Positions 13,201-27,463 are shown, counted from the stretch's first letter. The stretch is DNA of 64,000 nt from Opisthocomus hoazin (GCF_030867145.1 NC_134415.1:12316417-12380416); one strand, 5' to 3'. The notes: generated from the sequence alone by a model not told the origin. A program made the numbers and translations.

Positions 13201-13510
13201 TTTTGTTACATTCATTAATGCTTTTAGCACCATAAAAATGAGATTAAGAGCATTATAATGTAATACTTGTCTATGTTGTCACAACTCATACATTTGTACA
13301 TACTAGCAGGTGTTTTCAACTCTTTGGTTAGAGATACCGAGAATATGAGGGGACTTCATTTATTGATTGGGAATTTCCTGATATTTGTACTGCAGAAGGC
13401 AAAAAGTAAGAACTTTAAAAATCATAAACATCACCACAATAACAAGAGTTTTAATTCAGTGGGAGAATAGTTAAGACAATATGGTATAGTTTCAGAATTT
13501 CATTGGCAGT
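10231..13510. other. Intergenic, no gene recognised
   Basis: AT-rich unique-looking DNA between the ADSS2 CpG island and the solo LTR. By synteny the first exon of CATSPERE should once have been near its left end, but I could not recognise a signal-peptide exon. The open frames near 11.7-12.0 kb and 13.3 kb match nothing I know. Confidence 0.5.
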
Positions 13511-14540
13511 TGTAGTGGGTTTGCGTGGCCAGGTTTTGGTAGTGGGGGGGGCTACAGGGGGGGCTTCTGTGAGAAGCTGCCAGAAGCTTCCCCTGTGTCC
13601 CACAGAGCCAGTGCCAGCCGGCTCCGAGATGGACCTGCTGCTGGCCAAGGCCGAGCCATCAGTGACAGTGGGAGCGCCTCTGGGATAACGTAGCTAAAAA
13701 GGGGGAAAAAACCTGCAGTGGGATAGAGAGGGAAGTGAGAATATGCGAGGGAAACAACTGTGCAGACACCCAGGTCAGTGAAGGAGGGGCAGGAGGTGCT
13801 CCAGGTGCTGGAGCAGAGATTTTTCCCCTGCAGCCCATGGAGCAGACCCTGGTGAGGCAGGCTGTGCCCTGCAGCCCAGGGAGGTCCATGGTGGAGCAGA
13901 TCCCCACCTGCAGCCCAGGGAGGACCCCACGCTGGAGCAGGGGGATGCCCGAAGGAGGCTGATACCCTGTGTTGAGCCCATGCTGGAGCAGGCTCCTGGC
14001 AGCACCCATAGGCCCATGGAGAGAGGAGCCCACGTTGGAGCAGGTTTGCTGGAGCAGGTTTGCTGGCAGGACTTGTGACCCTGTGGGGGACACATGCTGG
14101 AGCAGTTCATGGAGGGCTGTCTTCCGTGGGAGGGACCCCACGCTGGAGCAGGGGCAGAGTGCGAGGAGGAAGGAGCGGCAGAGACAACGTGTGATGAACT
14201 GACCGCAGCCCCCATTCCCCGTCCCCCTGCACCACTTGGGGAGAGGAGGTGGAAAAATTGGGAGTGAAGTTGAGCCTGGGAAGAAGGGAGGGGTGGGGGA
14301 AAGGTGTTTCAGATTTTTTTTTTTATTTCTTGTTATCCTACTCTGATTTTGATTTGCAACAAATTAATTTCCCCAAGTCAAGCCTGTTTTGCCCATGACG
14401 GTAATTGGTGAGTGATCTCCCTGCCCTCACCTCAACCCATGAGCCTCTGTCATGTTTTCTCTCCCCTGTCCGGCTGAGGAGGCGCGGCGACAGAGCGGCT
14501 TCGGTGGGCACCGGGCCTCCGGCCAGGCTGAACCACAACC
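13511..14540 (+). mobile_element. Solo LTR of an avian ERVL-type endogenous retrovirus
   Basis: The element starts with TGTAGTGGGTTTGCGTGGCC and follows an LTR family common in bird genomes: a GGCTTCTGTGAGAAGCTGCC block, a middle part with many degenerate copies of GCTGGAGCAGG, a T-rich tract, a degraded poly(A) signal region (CAACAAATTAATTTCC) and a tail of GGGCACC followed by GGCCAGGCTGAACCAC. The 5-bp sequence GCAGT occurs just before it (13506-13510) and just after it (14541-14545), a target-site duplication. No internal gag, pol or env follows, so this is a solo LTR left by recombination. The 3' terminus (AACCACAACC) has decayed from the inverted repeat of the 5' end. The open frames inside it are not genes. 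Confidence 0.88.
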
Positions 14541-16072
14541 GCAGTTTACAGAAGCGCGTTTTTTACATGCAAGTGTAAACAAGGTACAGCTGACAAGACT
14601 GGAGATATGCACGAGAATAAAATACTGTCTTTGAAAAGTTGTAAAGCTAAATCCTTTCATTGGAAATGAGACTTGTAAATTATGATTTGCAAAGATAACT
14701 ATTTCATATAATAATACTAAAAAAAAAATAAAAATGTTGAGTTCAGATCTGCACATTGCATTCTTCTCTACAAGAATGTCAGACAACTTGCTGTCTTTAC
14801 AGAGCAGAAATGAAACGTAGTTTTCTGTATGTATGATACTGTAGTTTAAATATTTACCTACAATATGTTAAATATGAAAATGGGCATGTGTGACACAAGT
14901 TAGCTTTTATTACAGTGCTCCCCCAGAATTTCATTGCTGCTTGTGATTTGAGCAGCAGCTTACCTTCCAAGGCAGGTATGAGTAAGTTCCCTGTTCCCGA
15001 GTGTTACAATGTGGTAAGTGTGTACAAAGACACTGTGTTCTGTCTGTGTCTTAGCCTTTGACAGCATCCGCCTTTCAAGGTTTAATGGAACGCACGTGTG
15101 ATAGATACTGGGTGATTAATCTTTTTCAGCATTTTATAGATTTATAAATTTCTCAGAATATGTCTCTCTGAGTCAGGGAGAATGAAGAACTATGTAAGGG
15201 AAACAAACAAACAAAACCCCTAATAAACATCTGAATCCTTTTTGTTGTTTTTATTCATTAAAACAGGATGCCAAATATGGCACAGTATTTGACTCAGAAA
15301 GATCTTGAATTGGCTGAAAGCTTTTCCTTTCTCCTAGGTCTGGTTTTTGGTTAGAATAGTTCTCTTATCTGGGTCATTGCAAAAGTGTCAGCTCAAGGGA
15401 AGGGTTTACATCAGCTTTGTCTGATTGAAAACAGCACCCTGCGTTCACCAGCTCTTGAAAGTGCCACGAGGGCTGTGGGTGACAGCTGTCGCATCAACCA
15501 AGATTGTGTTTGGTTGTTAAATGCAGGTTAGAATAAAGATTTTTGGCTGTGTTAACCTGTAACCCATAATGCCTGCGTCCTGATACATCCTTAATTTCTT
15601 TTGCTACTCATCCTAGCTGATATTTTGGGACAAGATACGGTGAGGCTGAGCTGGTGAATGGGGTGAAGCCTGACCTTAAAGGCAGGCGCTCAGGAGGGAT
15701 GTGCGGGCGTCTGGACTGACCCACGCCCGGCTCCGGGGCTGGGGAAGGTGCCCTGCCAGCTGTCTGTGCTTAAGGGGCTTGTTACACAGCTGCGCAGAGA
15801 CAGGCGCCTGCTAGCACCCAGGCGCTCACCGACACGCTGCAGGAGCTTGGTTGTCTCGCATACGTGTCAGAAAAACTTCAGCCAAAAGCCTAATGAATAT
15901 TTTACATGCTTTTAGGCTCCAGTTTCTCTCACATTCTTCTTTCCTTTTTTTTTTTCTTTTTTAATTTGGTCCAATGTGCTCATAAATAATGCCCTAAAAC
16001 TATCATCATTCAGTCTTAGAGATGTAGATTGCCACTGGAGGGCTGAGCTGCTAGATTGTATTCTCTGTGTAG

Positions 16073-16188
16073 TACAAATGTGGGGTTTTTCTCTTGCACA
16101 AACTTATGAAGAGGACCCTGAAATGCTAAATTTTCAAGATTTAATCTCAACAGATTCTCAGATGCACACATCTCATGTTAACCAGTGT
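16073..16188 (+). pseudogene. Weak candidate CATSPERE N-terminal exon relic
   Basis: A pyrimidine-rich acceptor (TTGTATTCTCTGTGTAG) precedes a frame reading QMWGFSLAQTYEEDPEML and then LISTDSQ, before TAA at 16189. Mammalian CATSPERE has a segment with a Trp-x-aromatic start, a Asp-Pro-Asp/Glu-x-Leu motif and a Ser-Thr-x-Gln stretch in this part of the protein, ahead of the block found at 27464. The order and strand fit, but identities are few and a gap is needed. It may be chance. Confidence 0.22.
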
Positions 16189-17439
16189 TAAACATTTGTG
16201 TCATGTGTAGTGTTTATTTTTAAAACAATTTTATTTCACCTAAACCAACACCGAACTGTCCGTTTGCTGGGGCTTACAGAGTAAAACCAGAAATAAAGAC
16301 TGAGGTAACTGAGGTAAGGTGTGAAAACAAATTGTCAGAAAATTAGCTGTGGTCTGATCATTGAGTACTTGGTGATGGTTTGGATGCAGATGTCTCTCAT
16401 AGCATCCATAGTCTGGTGCAAAATGGAGCTCTAGAATGGAATACGCTGTTTACAAAATAACTCATCTTTATCTCTAAAGTTTGTGAAGGAAAACTTCCAA
16501 GGAAGAACAGAGTTTAACTGGTGTAGAGATGGTCCGTTTGCTTGCAAGATGAATCACTGCATTCCGAGATTGCTGATAGCCTATTTATTTTCTTGAAATG
16601 TTAGATATTTTACACTTACCCCTTTAACATCCAGTTACTCTGCTTGCTCTGCAGACCTGTCTGCATCCCACGTCTTGTCTGGGGAAAAAAGGCAGCTGCT
16701 TATCATATATAGCTGCAAAAAACCTCAGCTTTCTCACAGAAGTTTTTCTAATGACCATTGAGTGTTTTTATACCAAATGCTGTAGTGTGATTAAAGCTTA
16801 AAAAAAAAGTATGGGACAATGTTAACAGATTTTAATCTTGCATTAAAAGAGAGATAAGAAACCGTTGTGCAGATATTATTCATTTTCTTGCAAGTTCATC
16901 AGAACTCTTGATTCCTGAACGGGTTTGTAATGATAGTGGTTCCTGCCCATCTCACTGGAATGCTACAGATTATGTGGATATTGCCACAGTTTTCCACCAT
17001 GTTTACACAAAAAAACTTGGGGTTTGAGTAATTAGGATTTTTTCAGTGTATTGTAAAGAATGTAACTGGTGTTTTGGGGTCTGAATTGTAATTGGGTTTG
17101 GATCTGAAGAAGCTCATGCTGAATCCTTCTTGTGATCGCTGACCAGAAGGAACTATAGTATCTTCTAAAGGGGTTAAGGAAGTTTGCAATATCATGTTGA
17201 ATCTCTGTTCGTTAGGTAAGACTGTTATAAAGAAGTGAATAGTGTTGTGTCTGTGTCCCCACTTACACCTCCATTTAAGGTGGCACAGAAACATACGTAA
17301 ACTGCATAAATGCAGTGCATTCTATTCAGAAAGAATCTAATAAGCAAGCATCTAAAAAAAACCCCAAAACATATTTCATGTAAGAAAGCTCTCTTAATTT
17401 CCTATTTTCTCTTACCAGATGGGATTGCTGTGACTTCTT

Positions 17440-17521
17440 TCACAGAATCACAGAATGGTAGGGTTTGGAAGGGACCTCTGTGGATCATCTAATCCAACCC
17501 CCCTGCCGAAGCAGGGTCACC
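17440..17521 (-). repeat. CR1 LINE 3'-end fragment
   Basis: The reverse complement of the CR1 3' terminus: TCACAGAATCACAGAATGG, GGTTTGGAAGGGACCTCTG, then GATCATCTAATCCAACCCCC and CTGCCGAAGCAGGGTCACC. It is 5'-truncated to about 80 bases. Confidence 0.88.
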
Positions 17522-20500
17522 TTTTCATTAACATCAAAATTAATTGTTGCCTATATGTTCGTGTTCTCTAACTCCTCCTATGGCCCTTTCCGAGTGCAAA
17601 ACCTTAGTTCTCTCCCATTTATGTTTCACCTCACCCTTTCTATCCAAATAATCCTAAATCCTATCCACGTATTCAAGCTCTCTTGTCGCCTTTAAAATTT
17701 CGATTTCCTATTAGTATCTCTTGAGCCATTCCAGAATCACTCCAGATGCTCGAGTTTTCAACTACTGGTTGAACGAGAGGTAGCAAGTGCTGTGATGAGT
17801 CCTCATCTACACATCTGATTATTGACCAAGGCTTTAGGACCTTGAGTTTCCAAGCACGCTTGTGTGTTCATAAATAGTCTCACTGAATTCAATTGGACAT
17901 TTATAAATCAAAGCTTTTTCTGTATGTAATAAAGCATTTTATAGATACATATATTGATACAAGCAAAACATAAACCAGTGGTGCTAGGAAGACAGTATAT
18001 CAAAGCGGAAAGTGTTTCTGTCTTCTAGACATTTGAGGGTAAAGAGCGGTACTTGCCTGCTTCTGACCATGGTAATTGTTTCATGTGGTACGTGACGGCA
18101 GCTTCACAAACAGAGAAGTAGGGATTTTTTTCTATGTAAATATTTTTTGAAATAAATAACGGTAACTTTTTTTTAACAGGCATAATAATGACCTGTTAGA
18201 ATAAATAAAAAACCTGACAGTTTGGAATTTATGAATTTGGATAATGTTGGGGATTGTGCATGTATATATGTATGGGTCAAATTGAGAACTTTTGTCTCCA
18301 TATTGAATTAAAATCCACAGAAGGTGAAAAGAGCTTTTGTAGTTAGTACAGGTCTAAAACCGCAGGATACTGACATGTGGATTCCAATGTAGTGCTGAAC
18401 AAAGACACAGCCAGCCATTGCCCAAGGTAAATCAGTGCTTCAGGACAGAATTGCAGCAGGCAGCTCATGAGCAACAGATTACAAAGAAAAGTGTGGTTTA
18501 CTCCTCTAAAGAGATGGACTTGGGAGGACATAACAGGTCTAAAGGTTATCGAAGAACCTTCTGTCTAGTGTAGAAAGCAGGAGAATTTTGATTGCGGGGG
18601 CCGGAAAGAAGTACGTGTTTCCTGACAAGAGCCAATAGTAGAAATAAAAATATTTTGGATGCTGTTGCAGGATTCCAAAGAATGCTTGAAAGAAGGGAGG
18701 AGAATGAGGCAGAGACTTTGTTCTTTTGTCTGTGTATTTGTATTTATCCTGCTTATTAAAGTAATGATTTTTAAACCTTAGAACGTAAGCATGTCTCCCT
18801 GCACACTCTGATGTCTCTGAAGAAGGCTACGTCAGAGTGAAGCTACAGCTAAAATGTACGTGCTCGGACAAATAGGAATTAAAAATAACTGAAAAGAAGG
18901 TGCCACTTGTGTGGAGGGAGAGTGCATGCTCTTGCAGTGTGCCAGACAGATAAAGTAAAAAATGAATAGCGAAGCCTGAGAGCAGATGCTGTAGTGTAGT
19001 GAGAGCAGCCAGGAACCCTGGGGGCTGTTGGGCTGGGCAGCCCTGCTGGAGCTGGGATCCCCTCATACTCGGTAGGAAAAAGGAAAGAAAAAGTCTGATG
19101 GTCTTGACACTACTGGAAAAGTTCTGTAGATTTCCTGAATAAAACCAGTAGTTTTTAGGCAAAAGTAGTAACTTGTATTCTGCTTCTAGCATCCATGGAG
19201 TTTGCCAGTATTTGGCTTGCTTTACTTAAGAGGAAAACATCCATAATGCTAGTCAGGGATACTTTTAATGGCATACTGTTCCTTATGAAATATGTATACA
19301 AAGTCCTGCTGCCCTAAACATAGTAGAAATAAATAGCAGTAGCTTTCATTTTCAGAGTTTTTGAACCCCTCTGGTAACTCTTGTGTAAGGCTAAGCACGG
19401 TGTGCTTGCTCTCAAAGCCACGTAACCGTTTCATCTCTCTATTCGTATAGCAGGCTAGTAAGCCGCTTGCTTGGATTCTTTTCTGTCAACATCAGGGAAA
19501 ACTTTCTTGCATGTTTTCTGTTTTGATTAGTGTTAATATTGCCTGAGAATGTCTTCCTACATTTCCCAGATATTACTGCAGAAAGGAGCACTTAACTGCT
19601 CGCTTTGTTTTGTTTTGCTGGGAGGAATACACTGACTTTAGTTACCAAATTAAACAAAACATGATTGACAAGAAGCCAAAGACAGCCTTCACAACAGCAA
19701 TCTCTCATCCTACAATCACCACAGATCAGACTTTTTTCTTCTACTTCAGTCACGGTAGTTGGAATTACTTGTGTCTTTGTCTAAAAACTGCAAATGCGCT
19801 TTTGTAGTCCTATGGATTTTTGTCAGCAAACTTGAAGGCAATAGGTAGCTCTTTAACATTTTACTTGAGTGATGACAAAAATGTGCTTCCGTATTATAAA
19901 CTCTGATCCTGTCTACAGGTTCTTTTTTCTGCTTGAACTGATGGATAAATTCTTGACCTCTTTTGAAGGCAGTAGATGCTTTAGCATTCACTTTGTCAGA
20001 ATTAACACTTCATCCAGGATGTTTAATGGGGTTTCATTTCAGGCAATCCTCATTGCGTTGTATTTCTGTCATCCAAGATACAGCAGTTTCCCTGCCTTTC
20101 CCTCGCCCTTGGACCTCATCCATTCCAGCTGCAGCAAGAGCGCAGCAGACTCGGAGGCCCTCATTCCAACACAGGCAGCACTTCTACTCCCTGCCACAGC
20201 GTTACAGAGAGGGACGCGTCTCTCTTGGTGGAGAGGGGACTCTTCTCCTCATCTAGGGCTCAAGGCGGGGTCTCCGCTGTGCTGATACAGCAAGTATACC
20301 TCCTGGCAAACTGACCTTTTTAATCTGGTAACTTTACATAAGGTGAGCTTCTCAGAAGATGTGCTTTATTTAAATAGTACATATTTTTGGTAAGAGAGAC
20401 ACTACGTTATGAAAAGAGCCTATGAAAGATGCTTAGAGTATGTTTTTAAATGAGAAACATCAGCAAATATGGATCTCTCTTTAAATATTAAAATATTTAT

Positions 20501-23500
20501 GAAGTGGAATAACCAAAGCCAGTATGTTAAAAACATTATTTTAGACACTGTATACACATTTCATATAAGCAGGCTGATTTAAATCATGTCAAATAGTTTT
20601 ATTCAATAGCAAGCATTTTAATGATTATTTCAAGTAATACGCAGTTTATTGATTTTGTAGAACAGAGCCACTCTCTGTAAGTGAAAGCCAAGTAAATTTA
20701 AGTTTGAATGTGTACTTTGGCCTTATATCTTGATCTATCTCTTCTCTATTTTTTTTTCTTATTTTTATGGAATACAATTTTGACAGAAATTCAGGCTGAT
20801 TAATGGCAGACTTTGGCAGACCAACCTCTCATTCATTTCTTTGAATTTGTGGACTTGTTTGAGGTTTTTAAAAAGTGTGTGGCATACAATGGATCTGATT
20901 AAACATTCCATTGGTACAGCAAACTAGTATCATCTTGGTTATCAAATTCCTTATTTCGTAACATCTGCCACATTTAATATAAAGAGACGATAACACAGAT
21001 TATTTCCTACATCACCCCCTCTTTGACTGTGAGAGAGATTGCGATCACGTGGGGAAATCTGAAAATGTGAAATGATAAAAAAAGCGTCCTTGCTAACAAA
21101 CTGAGTTCGTAAGTAGTTTGCAGTCTGCTAGAAATGACTGAACTTCACAGCTGTGGCAGCAAGCTCACTTCAGAACCCTGCGCAAGTTCTGCTGCTCAGC
21201 CACCGCTGAGCAGGCAGCTGTGCGATTACGCAGCTCGCCCCGTTCTAAGGACGGATGGCAAGACTTGGCATTCCGATTTGAGTGGATGAATAGGAAACCG
21301 CAGGATGTGAGCTGTAGGATGGAAACTTGCAGCATGTCAACTTTTCTGGTAACAGCATCTGTGCACATCCTTACCCTGCTAGGCTTTGTGGTGAGCTCGC
21401 CTCTCCGGATGCTTGTTCCCCTCGCCTGTACCACAAGATGGAAACACCAGGGATTTGCCTTCTTCTGGACTGAAAGAGCAGTAGGTTAGGGACGTGCCAG
21501 TCTTGGAAGCATACACGATGCACATTTAAGTAACAGCTTTGTAACATTTGCTTGGCAAGAAACAAGCTCTGGTTGGTCTGGACAGCGAGTAACCCCTCTT
21601 CCTTCGCCGCAGCAGGACAGGCTGCATACAGCTGCACAGCCCACAGGAATGGAGAGAGGCTGAGGAAGGGCTTCTGAGGGAGGTATGACAGCATCAGAGG
21701 ACAAAAAACTCTTCTGCATAAATTGTTACTCTTCCCCTCTTTATTTCTGAGAAAGGAGGTGCTGCTTCCCTCGGTTCTTGCCTGATCGCATCAAAAAGAA
21801 CCAAAGAGTACAAGGTCAGCTTGCAGTGTATGCGTTACCTAAGTTAATGTTGTTATGCTATGGGCTGTCACAAGAAGAAACGCTATTGCAGTGATAGAAC
21901 ATCAGTGTTTCTTAAAAAACTATCGACTTCTGTCTCTTTTTTACTTGTGAGAAATTGATTTTGTGGATATATGATCCTGAAAGTGCAGATGCTTCTGAAC
22001 TGAACCACGCTGCAAGTATTCCATCACAAGTATGCTGAAATCATGCCACTTATGAAAAAAGTTAAAATACATGTCTTGGGAAAACCTACCAGTTGAAAAT
22101 GGAAATGTCTTATTGAAATACACTGCCTGCAGACATCTTTACTTCTTTCCTTTTACTGTGTTAGGAGATACAAATTTGCAAGGTTTTCTCTCCCATTAAT
22201 ACGGCAGCAGATACACAGGTATAACGGGTGAGGTAAAACCTATTGTCTGTTTCATAGAGATAGGATAATTAGCAGGTTTTAGTGAGTCGGTCAGATTTTA
22301 GTCTTTGTGAAAATAATCTTCAGAAATTGTGACTGGCAGTAACGTGCGACAGTTAAACAGAAGTCTCTTCACAGATTTCCCCATGCACCTGCATAGCAAA
22401 CTGCTGGAAAAAGGTTTAAACAAAAGCACTGTAGAAGTCATGGCATGTGATAAGCAGTGATGGCAATTTACTGGTTTAATTTAGACCTAAAATGTGCCAA
22501 GCTGCTCTGTACAGATAAATCTCCGGACTGAATGGAGATTTATTTAAGAGATTATCCCACATGGATTAGTTGTAGGGATTAATATGTACAGTAAATTTTG
22601 TTAGGAGTGGGTTTCCTAAACAAATGGCAGAAAGTCATTAGTCTTTGGTGCAGTGCCTGACATGAGGTATGCATGCATGCCACCACAATTTCTCTGAATT
22701 TCCTTTGTTATTATTAAGTTGCCATTGTTATGTCTTTTAATGTTTTAAACATTTGTTACTACCTCCAAGATTAAAATGGAACAGAAGAAAAAAGTAGCAA
22801 TATTACTTGTATCGTGAAGGCACTTTTGTTGTCAGATAACTAGATGTTCCGAAAGTTTTTTGTTTTCTGTCTGCTGCTATGGAAAGAATGCAAAGAAAAC
22901 TGAACTTGGCTTTTGAGTGTTGTGTATTCTGAAATGCATAGATTGAGTAAATATGATTTTAATGCTCATTGTTTGAAAATTTATTTTATAATATGAAAGC
23001 TTATTCCATCTTCAGAATTTCAGAAGAGAAATGTTGCAATAAACAGCCTTACACTAGCTGGACAAAAATGTAATTAATAATAACATTTATTTTAGTTAGA
23101 GTTCTCAGATACTCAGCAGGCTGTTTTGGAATTTGGAAGAGGAACGTGTTGTTCATACCTGTTTGAAAAATGAAAAGTACTGTTCTCAGGAGCATCCAAA
23201 ATTAGGGCATGGGCGTTTGGAGTTTTTCTTCTGTGGAATGCTGTTTAAAATTGTTACACTTGCAACTCTACAAACAGCTGTTGATGAGTAGAGCCATGAT
23301 GAGAGCTGTTGATGAGAAGCCCATGTCTGGGCCTCTTTTTTTCTACTTTTTTCCGTTTCTTTTCTTTTTCCTTTTCTTTGAAGAGAGCTTGTCTTCTACA
23401 GGTTTAGCTGCCCTTTGTTTCATCCACCACAGTACTTAAACTTACGTCAGCCTTTCTGTCGGTCCTAAAATACTCACTGCATGTAATTGTTCTGCTTCAT

Positions 23501-26500
23501 ATGTATAGAAGCTCATAGAGTCGAAGACAAGATCAAAAATCACCTAAATCTTTTACTGTAATGGATGGTCTCTGAGTCTTAATTGTCAGGTTGTAGGGTA
23601 GGTATCAGCTCAAAGTTCAACATAACCCCCTGGTCAGGTACACCGCTCCTGGAAGTTCAGAACCTGTGTGAGGTGTTGTGTCAAACGCCTCATCCTCACT
23701 TGGAAAAAAAATCTTGGACAGATACTCTTCCTCACCCTTCTCTCAACTTCAAAGTGGAGGTTGCCTTTTTTAACTTTATGTGCTGGTATTTCAGGCATAA
23801 TTTCAAAAAAAGCAGCAAGGCAGCTCGGGTGGAATATCATTCAGGTTCAATTAAATTGCTTCCAGTGTCTCTGCTAGCTTGTTTAGGATGAAGTTCGGGT
23901 ATTTGTGTAGACTAGCACATCTTAGACATTTTCTTTCGCCTGTTGCTGAAGAATTCAGCATTTTCCGCTAACCAACAGTTTACTATACCCTTGATGAGCA
24001 GTAGTAGGGCAATGGTAGTAGCAATATAGTTCTAAACATGATGAAATCATACCCAAAGTATTAATCCATCTTTTAATGCTTGCTTATATTACAGCCATGC
24101 TTTGACTGGGGGTTTGCATCAGGAAACAGGATAAGAAGGGAGTGGTTGGAAGGGGAGGAAAAAGCAAAAGCGATTCCGGAGCCTCCTCCTACTACAGCAT
24201 CCATGATCAGGTGATGTTCACAGGAGCTTTTTTCTTAGCACCATCATATAGGATTGCAAAGGATGGATTAGTTCCTTTCTTTTCACAAGCAACTGTTGCC
24301 AATTTTCTTAGAAATAAGTAAAGGGATTGTAGTAAGATTTTGGTGAGTCTGGACCGTCACAAAAAGGCAATTCCTGTAGCCAGACAAACCTGACATTTGA
24401 AGAGCTGGCTGAGGCGGGGCCATCACCTTCAATTCCTACTTTTGCTGTGCTGGAGCCCCTGATGAAACTCTTCTGCACTGTTATTTCTAGTATTTTGGAC
24501 CAATAAATATTAGAACTAATATAAGGACTTTCATATTGGTCAGTCTCATATGTCAGTTGCTCTATTTTTATCACCGCTTACTGCATTTTAGGGCAATTAC
24601 TTCTTTTCCTTTCCAAGAGTATGTAGTATTCACCATATTTTGCAGTGTGATGTGAAAATACAACAGGTCAGCAGTGACAAAAAAATCACAGTTTTTATTT
24701 GATTGTGTGTTCATGAGAAAATAGAACAAACCAGTAAATAACAGTGAAGTGAACATGACAGGAGTTATGTGTAGCAAAGGTATTTGTCACAAATTTTGTG
24801 ATCTCTAAAATTTTATCCTACGTAGGCCTTCAGTGAAGCTAATCCAAACACATCAGAGCTAAATTTTGTCATGGGGTAGTGAGAATGACTCTGGGTTTAC
24901 ATTTTACAAAGGGTTCTCAGCTGCAGATGTTTCCGGCAGCATACTCAGCATCTGACCCTTACCCATTTTACACACCATCTTAATGCCAGTTCCAAGAAGT
25001 TCAGTACTATTTTGTGACTTTACCTTCTTTTTTAAAGGGTTTACTGTCAGCATGTATTTAATACTGCGTATTGTACTGCAAGAAACGAGTAGGACTTTCA
25101 ATGGGGTAGGTAGTGCTGTTTATGTAGGCTTGGCTTGCTCTCCCTCCGCTGTGCCTTTCTGGTTTATCACTAGATGGCAACCTAGCAACGCTCCAGAGCA
25201 AAAGTTGCTCTCTCCAGAGATGGGCTTTTTCATAGCAGAGCTGAAATAATTCACCCAACGCCCCAAAATGGGTGCATTCTGGCAATTTTAGTAAGTTGTT
25301 TCTTAAGGGTGCGAGTTGTGGTGTTAGTTTTTTCTATCTTATTAACTGATGCTTTTTTACACAACTGAAGTGCAGAATAATCAAGGAAGAGAAAATAAAA
25401 TTGCTTTATAAATTAACAGCCTTTTTTCTTCCAAATAAGGAATAGAGTCTATGGATTCATCTGCATCATCTCACATATGCTTGGTTATTTTGTGGAAACA
25501 CCTTTAGTGCCACTGGGACTTTTGTTCACATCTACAAAAACAGAATTTTTGTCATCTTTACCTTTCCAAATATTTCATTTATTGAGGTAAGTCTGGAAGT
25601 TAATACATGCGTTGACAGAAAAAACAATGAAGTCAATTTGGGGTGAAACAATTTGTTCCCAATAATCACATGCAGGAGTCTCCTTAGCCTCCCTCCTGGG
25701 AGCACTGAGCCCACAGAGTAACTCCAGTTGTAGTCAGACTGGACAGGATGATTATCACTAGACAAGGCATGAAAACTGAAATTTCAAGCTCAGTTTCTCG
25801 GGAGACATATCTTCCAGCAGAATCAGACAGAAAGAAACCAGACCAATCTTCACTGAGCTACCAGCTTCTTTTGCTTTTGAAAACTTGGACAGACTCAGAG
25901 TTTTGCTCAGTATTTGGTAAACAGCCAGTGAGAGGCCTCAGGCTTCCGAGGTTTCCTCTGAAACTCAGCAGCAGTTTCTCAGGAAACTCAGAATCGTCTG
26001 TAAGAGTAGGAATAAGTTCTTTCCTGCATCACATTTTCTCCAGAAGCCAAAACAAGAAAGCTTTTACTTCTCCCAGGCCTGCTTTGTACTGAGATAAATT
26101 TTTCGATTTTTAAGTTTCTGTCAGCCCTGCTGTATCCTGACATAGTGAGACAGAACTGTTTGGGCCTTGGTATCTGAACAAGTCATCTTCATCAGAGATA
26201 CTGGCCTTTTGCACCCCGTGAGTTCCATTATTATCCTATGTATTTAATGAACAAGTCGTGTTATGCCAACTGAAGATAGGGAATATCGGAAAGCTGTGCA
26301 GATACTATTAATAGAAAAGTAACAAAAATAATTCCTCTGCCTCGATTAACCTGCATTATCCACACTCTCTGCTTGCTGGGAATGTCCATCAAGGAAACCT
26401 CTGAAGTTTCAAACTTCCCCCCAGAGTTGATGTGCTGGAGCTACTAGAGCTGTGTTCATCTCCAGGTGTATCTCAATGAAGTGACAGTGTGCTCTGTACC

Positions 26501-27463
26501 TGCACCTGGGAGGGCCACACAGATTGTCAACCTCTGTAAGGCATCCATCAACGATGGATTAGTAGAATTCATTAATAATTCTATGGAATACACTGAGCAT
26601 GGGCAAGTGTAGCACATAAGCGTAAGGATATAGAATTGCACAATGTGTTTTGTTATTGTTTTATCTGATTCTCTGAGTCGCTTACCAAGCATACTAACAT
26701 TTTCTGCTTTCAGTGCTTGGAATATCTGCTGTAGGGATGCATGTGTAACTGCCAACATGATGCCTACACACATACACACTGAGTGTGTCAGAAACTAAGA
26801 ATTCTTCTTCCCAAAGACTTAGAAATTCCCAAGATTCATGACTATTTCTCTTGTCAGGTTTGCTAGTCTGCATGATTTATGATAAGCCTATTCCTACATG
26901 TAGGTTATACCTTTTAAGGCTCATTTTCTCTTCTTGCTTATCAACACAACTCTTGCTAAATTATCAACGGGCCTGATCATCATCTGCAGCAGGGTTTGGT
27001 ATTAGTTCCTGTTAATCTGTTTTCCTCTACACATTCCAAGTAGCCCAAAGGAGGGTGTGGGAAAGGCGGGGAGGAGGTGACCTCAGTAACAGTGAAAGCT
27101 GTATTATTCCATGGAGTTACAATGTTACAGTCATTTATTTTTAATGCCAGATACTCTTCTCAGTCAGATCTTTCAGTCATGTACAGTTCCTAGACAGCAC
27201 TGAGATAGGAATATGCCTGGTTTTGTAAACTCAGAAGTTAAAGTCCAACTGCAGGCAAATTTTGGTCTTTCTCTCCCTGATTTCATGCCATCACCTATCT
27301 TCTGGAATTAGGACGGAATTTGGTAATAATTTTGTACCACTGTAGATGCAGTTCTAAGAATGTGACCTGAATCATGTAGCTGAATTTCTTTCAGTCGGTT
27401 CAACTGACTGAAGTTTTTGTCTTTCAAGTTTCTCTGTTTTTCTGTTGTTTCTTCCATTTCCAG

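Larger units (their letters stand above)
14541..27463. other. Intergenic, relic CATSPERE 5' region expected but not resolved
   Basis: About 13 kb of AT-rich DNA with a short CR1 tail near 17.4 kb and one weak candidate exon at 16.07 kb (listed separately). By colinearity with the better relics downstream, this stretch should have carried the N-terminal exons of CATSPERE. I find no intact reading frame with homology, no RNA gene and no other mobile element that I can name. The open frames between 18 and 26 kb look like chance. Confidence 0.5.

Noticed and set aside
13659-14215. Open frames of 146-160 codons on the minus strand
   Set aside because: They lie inside the solo LTR and come from its GC-rich internal repeats, not from a retroviral or host protein.
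22670-22681. GCATGCATGC palindrome
   Set aside because: Short self-complementary sequence expected by chance, with no associated structure.
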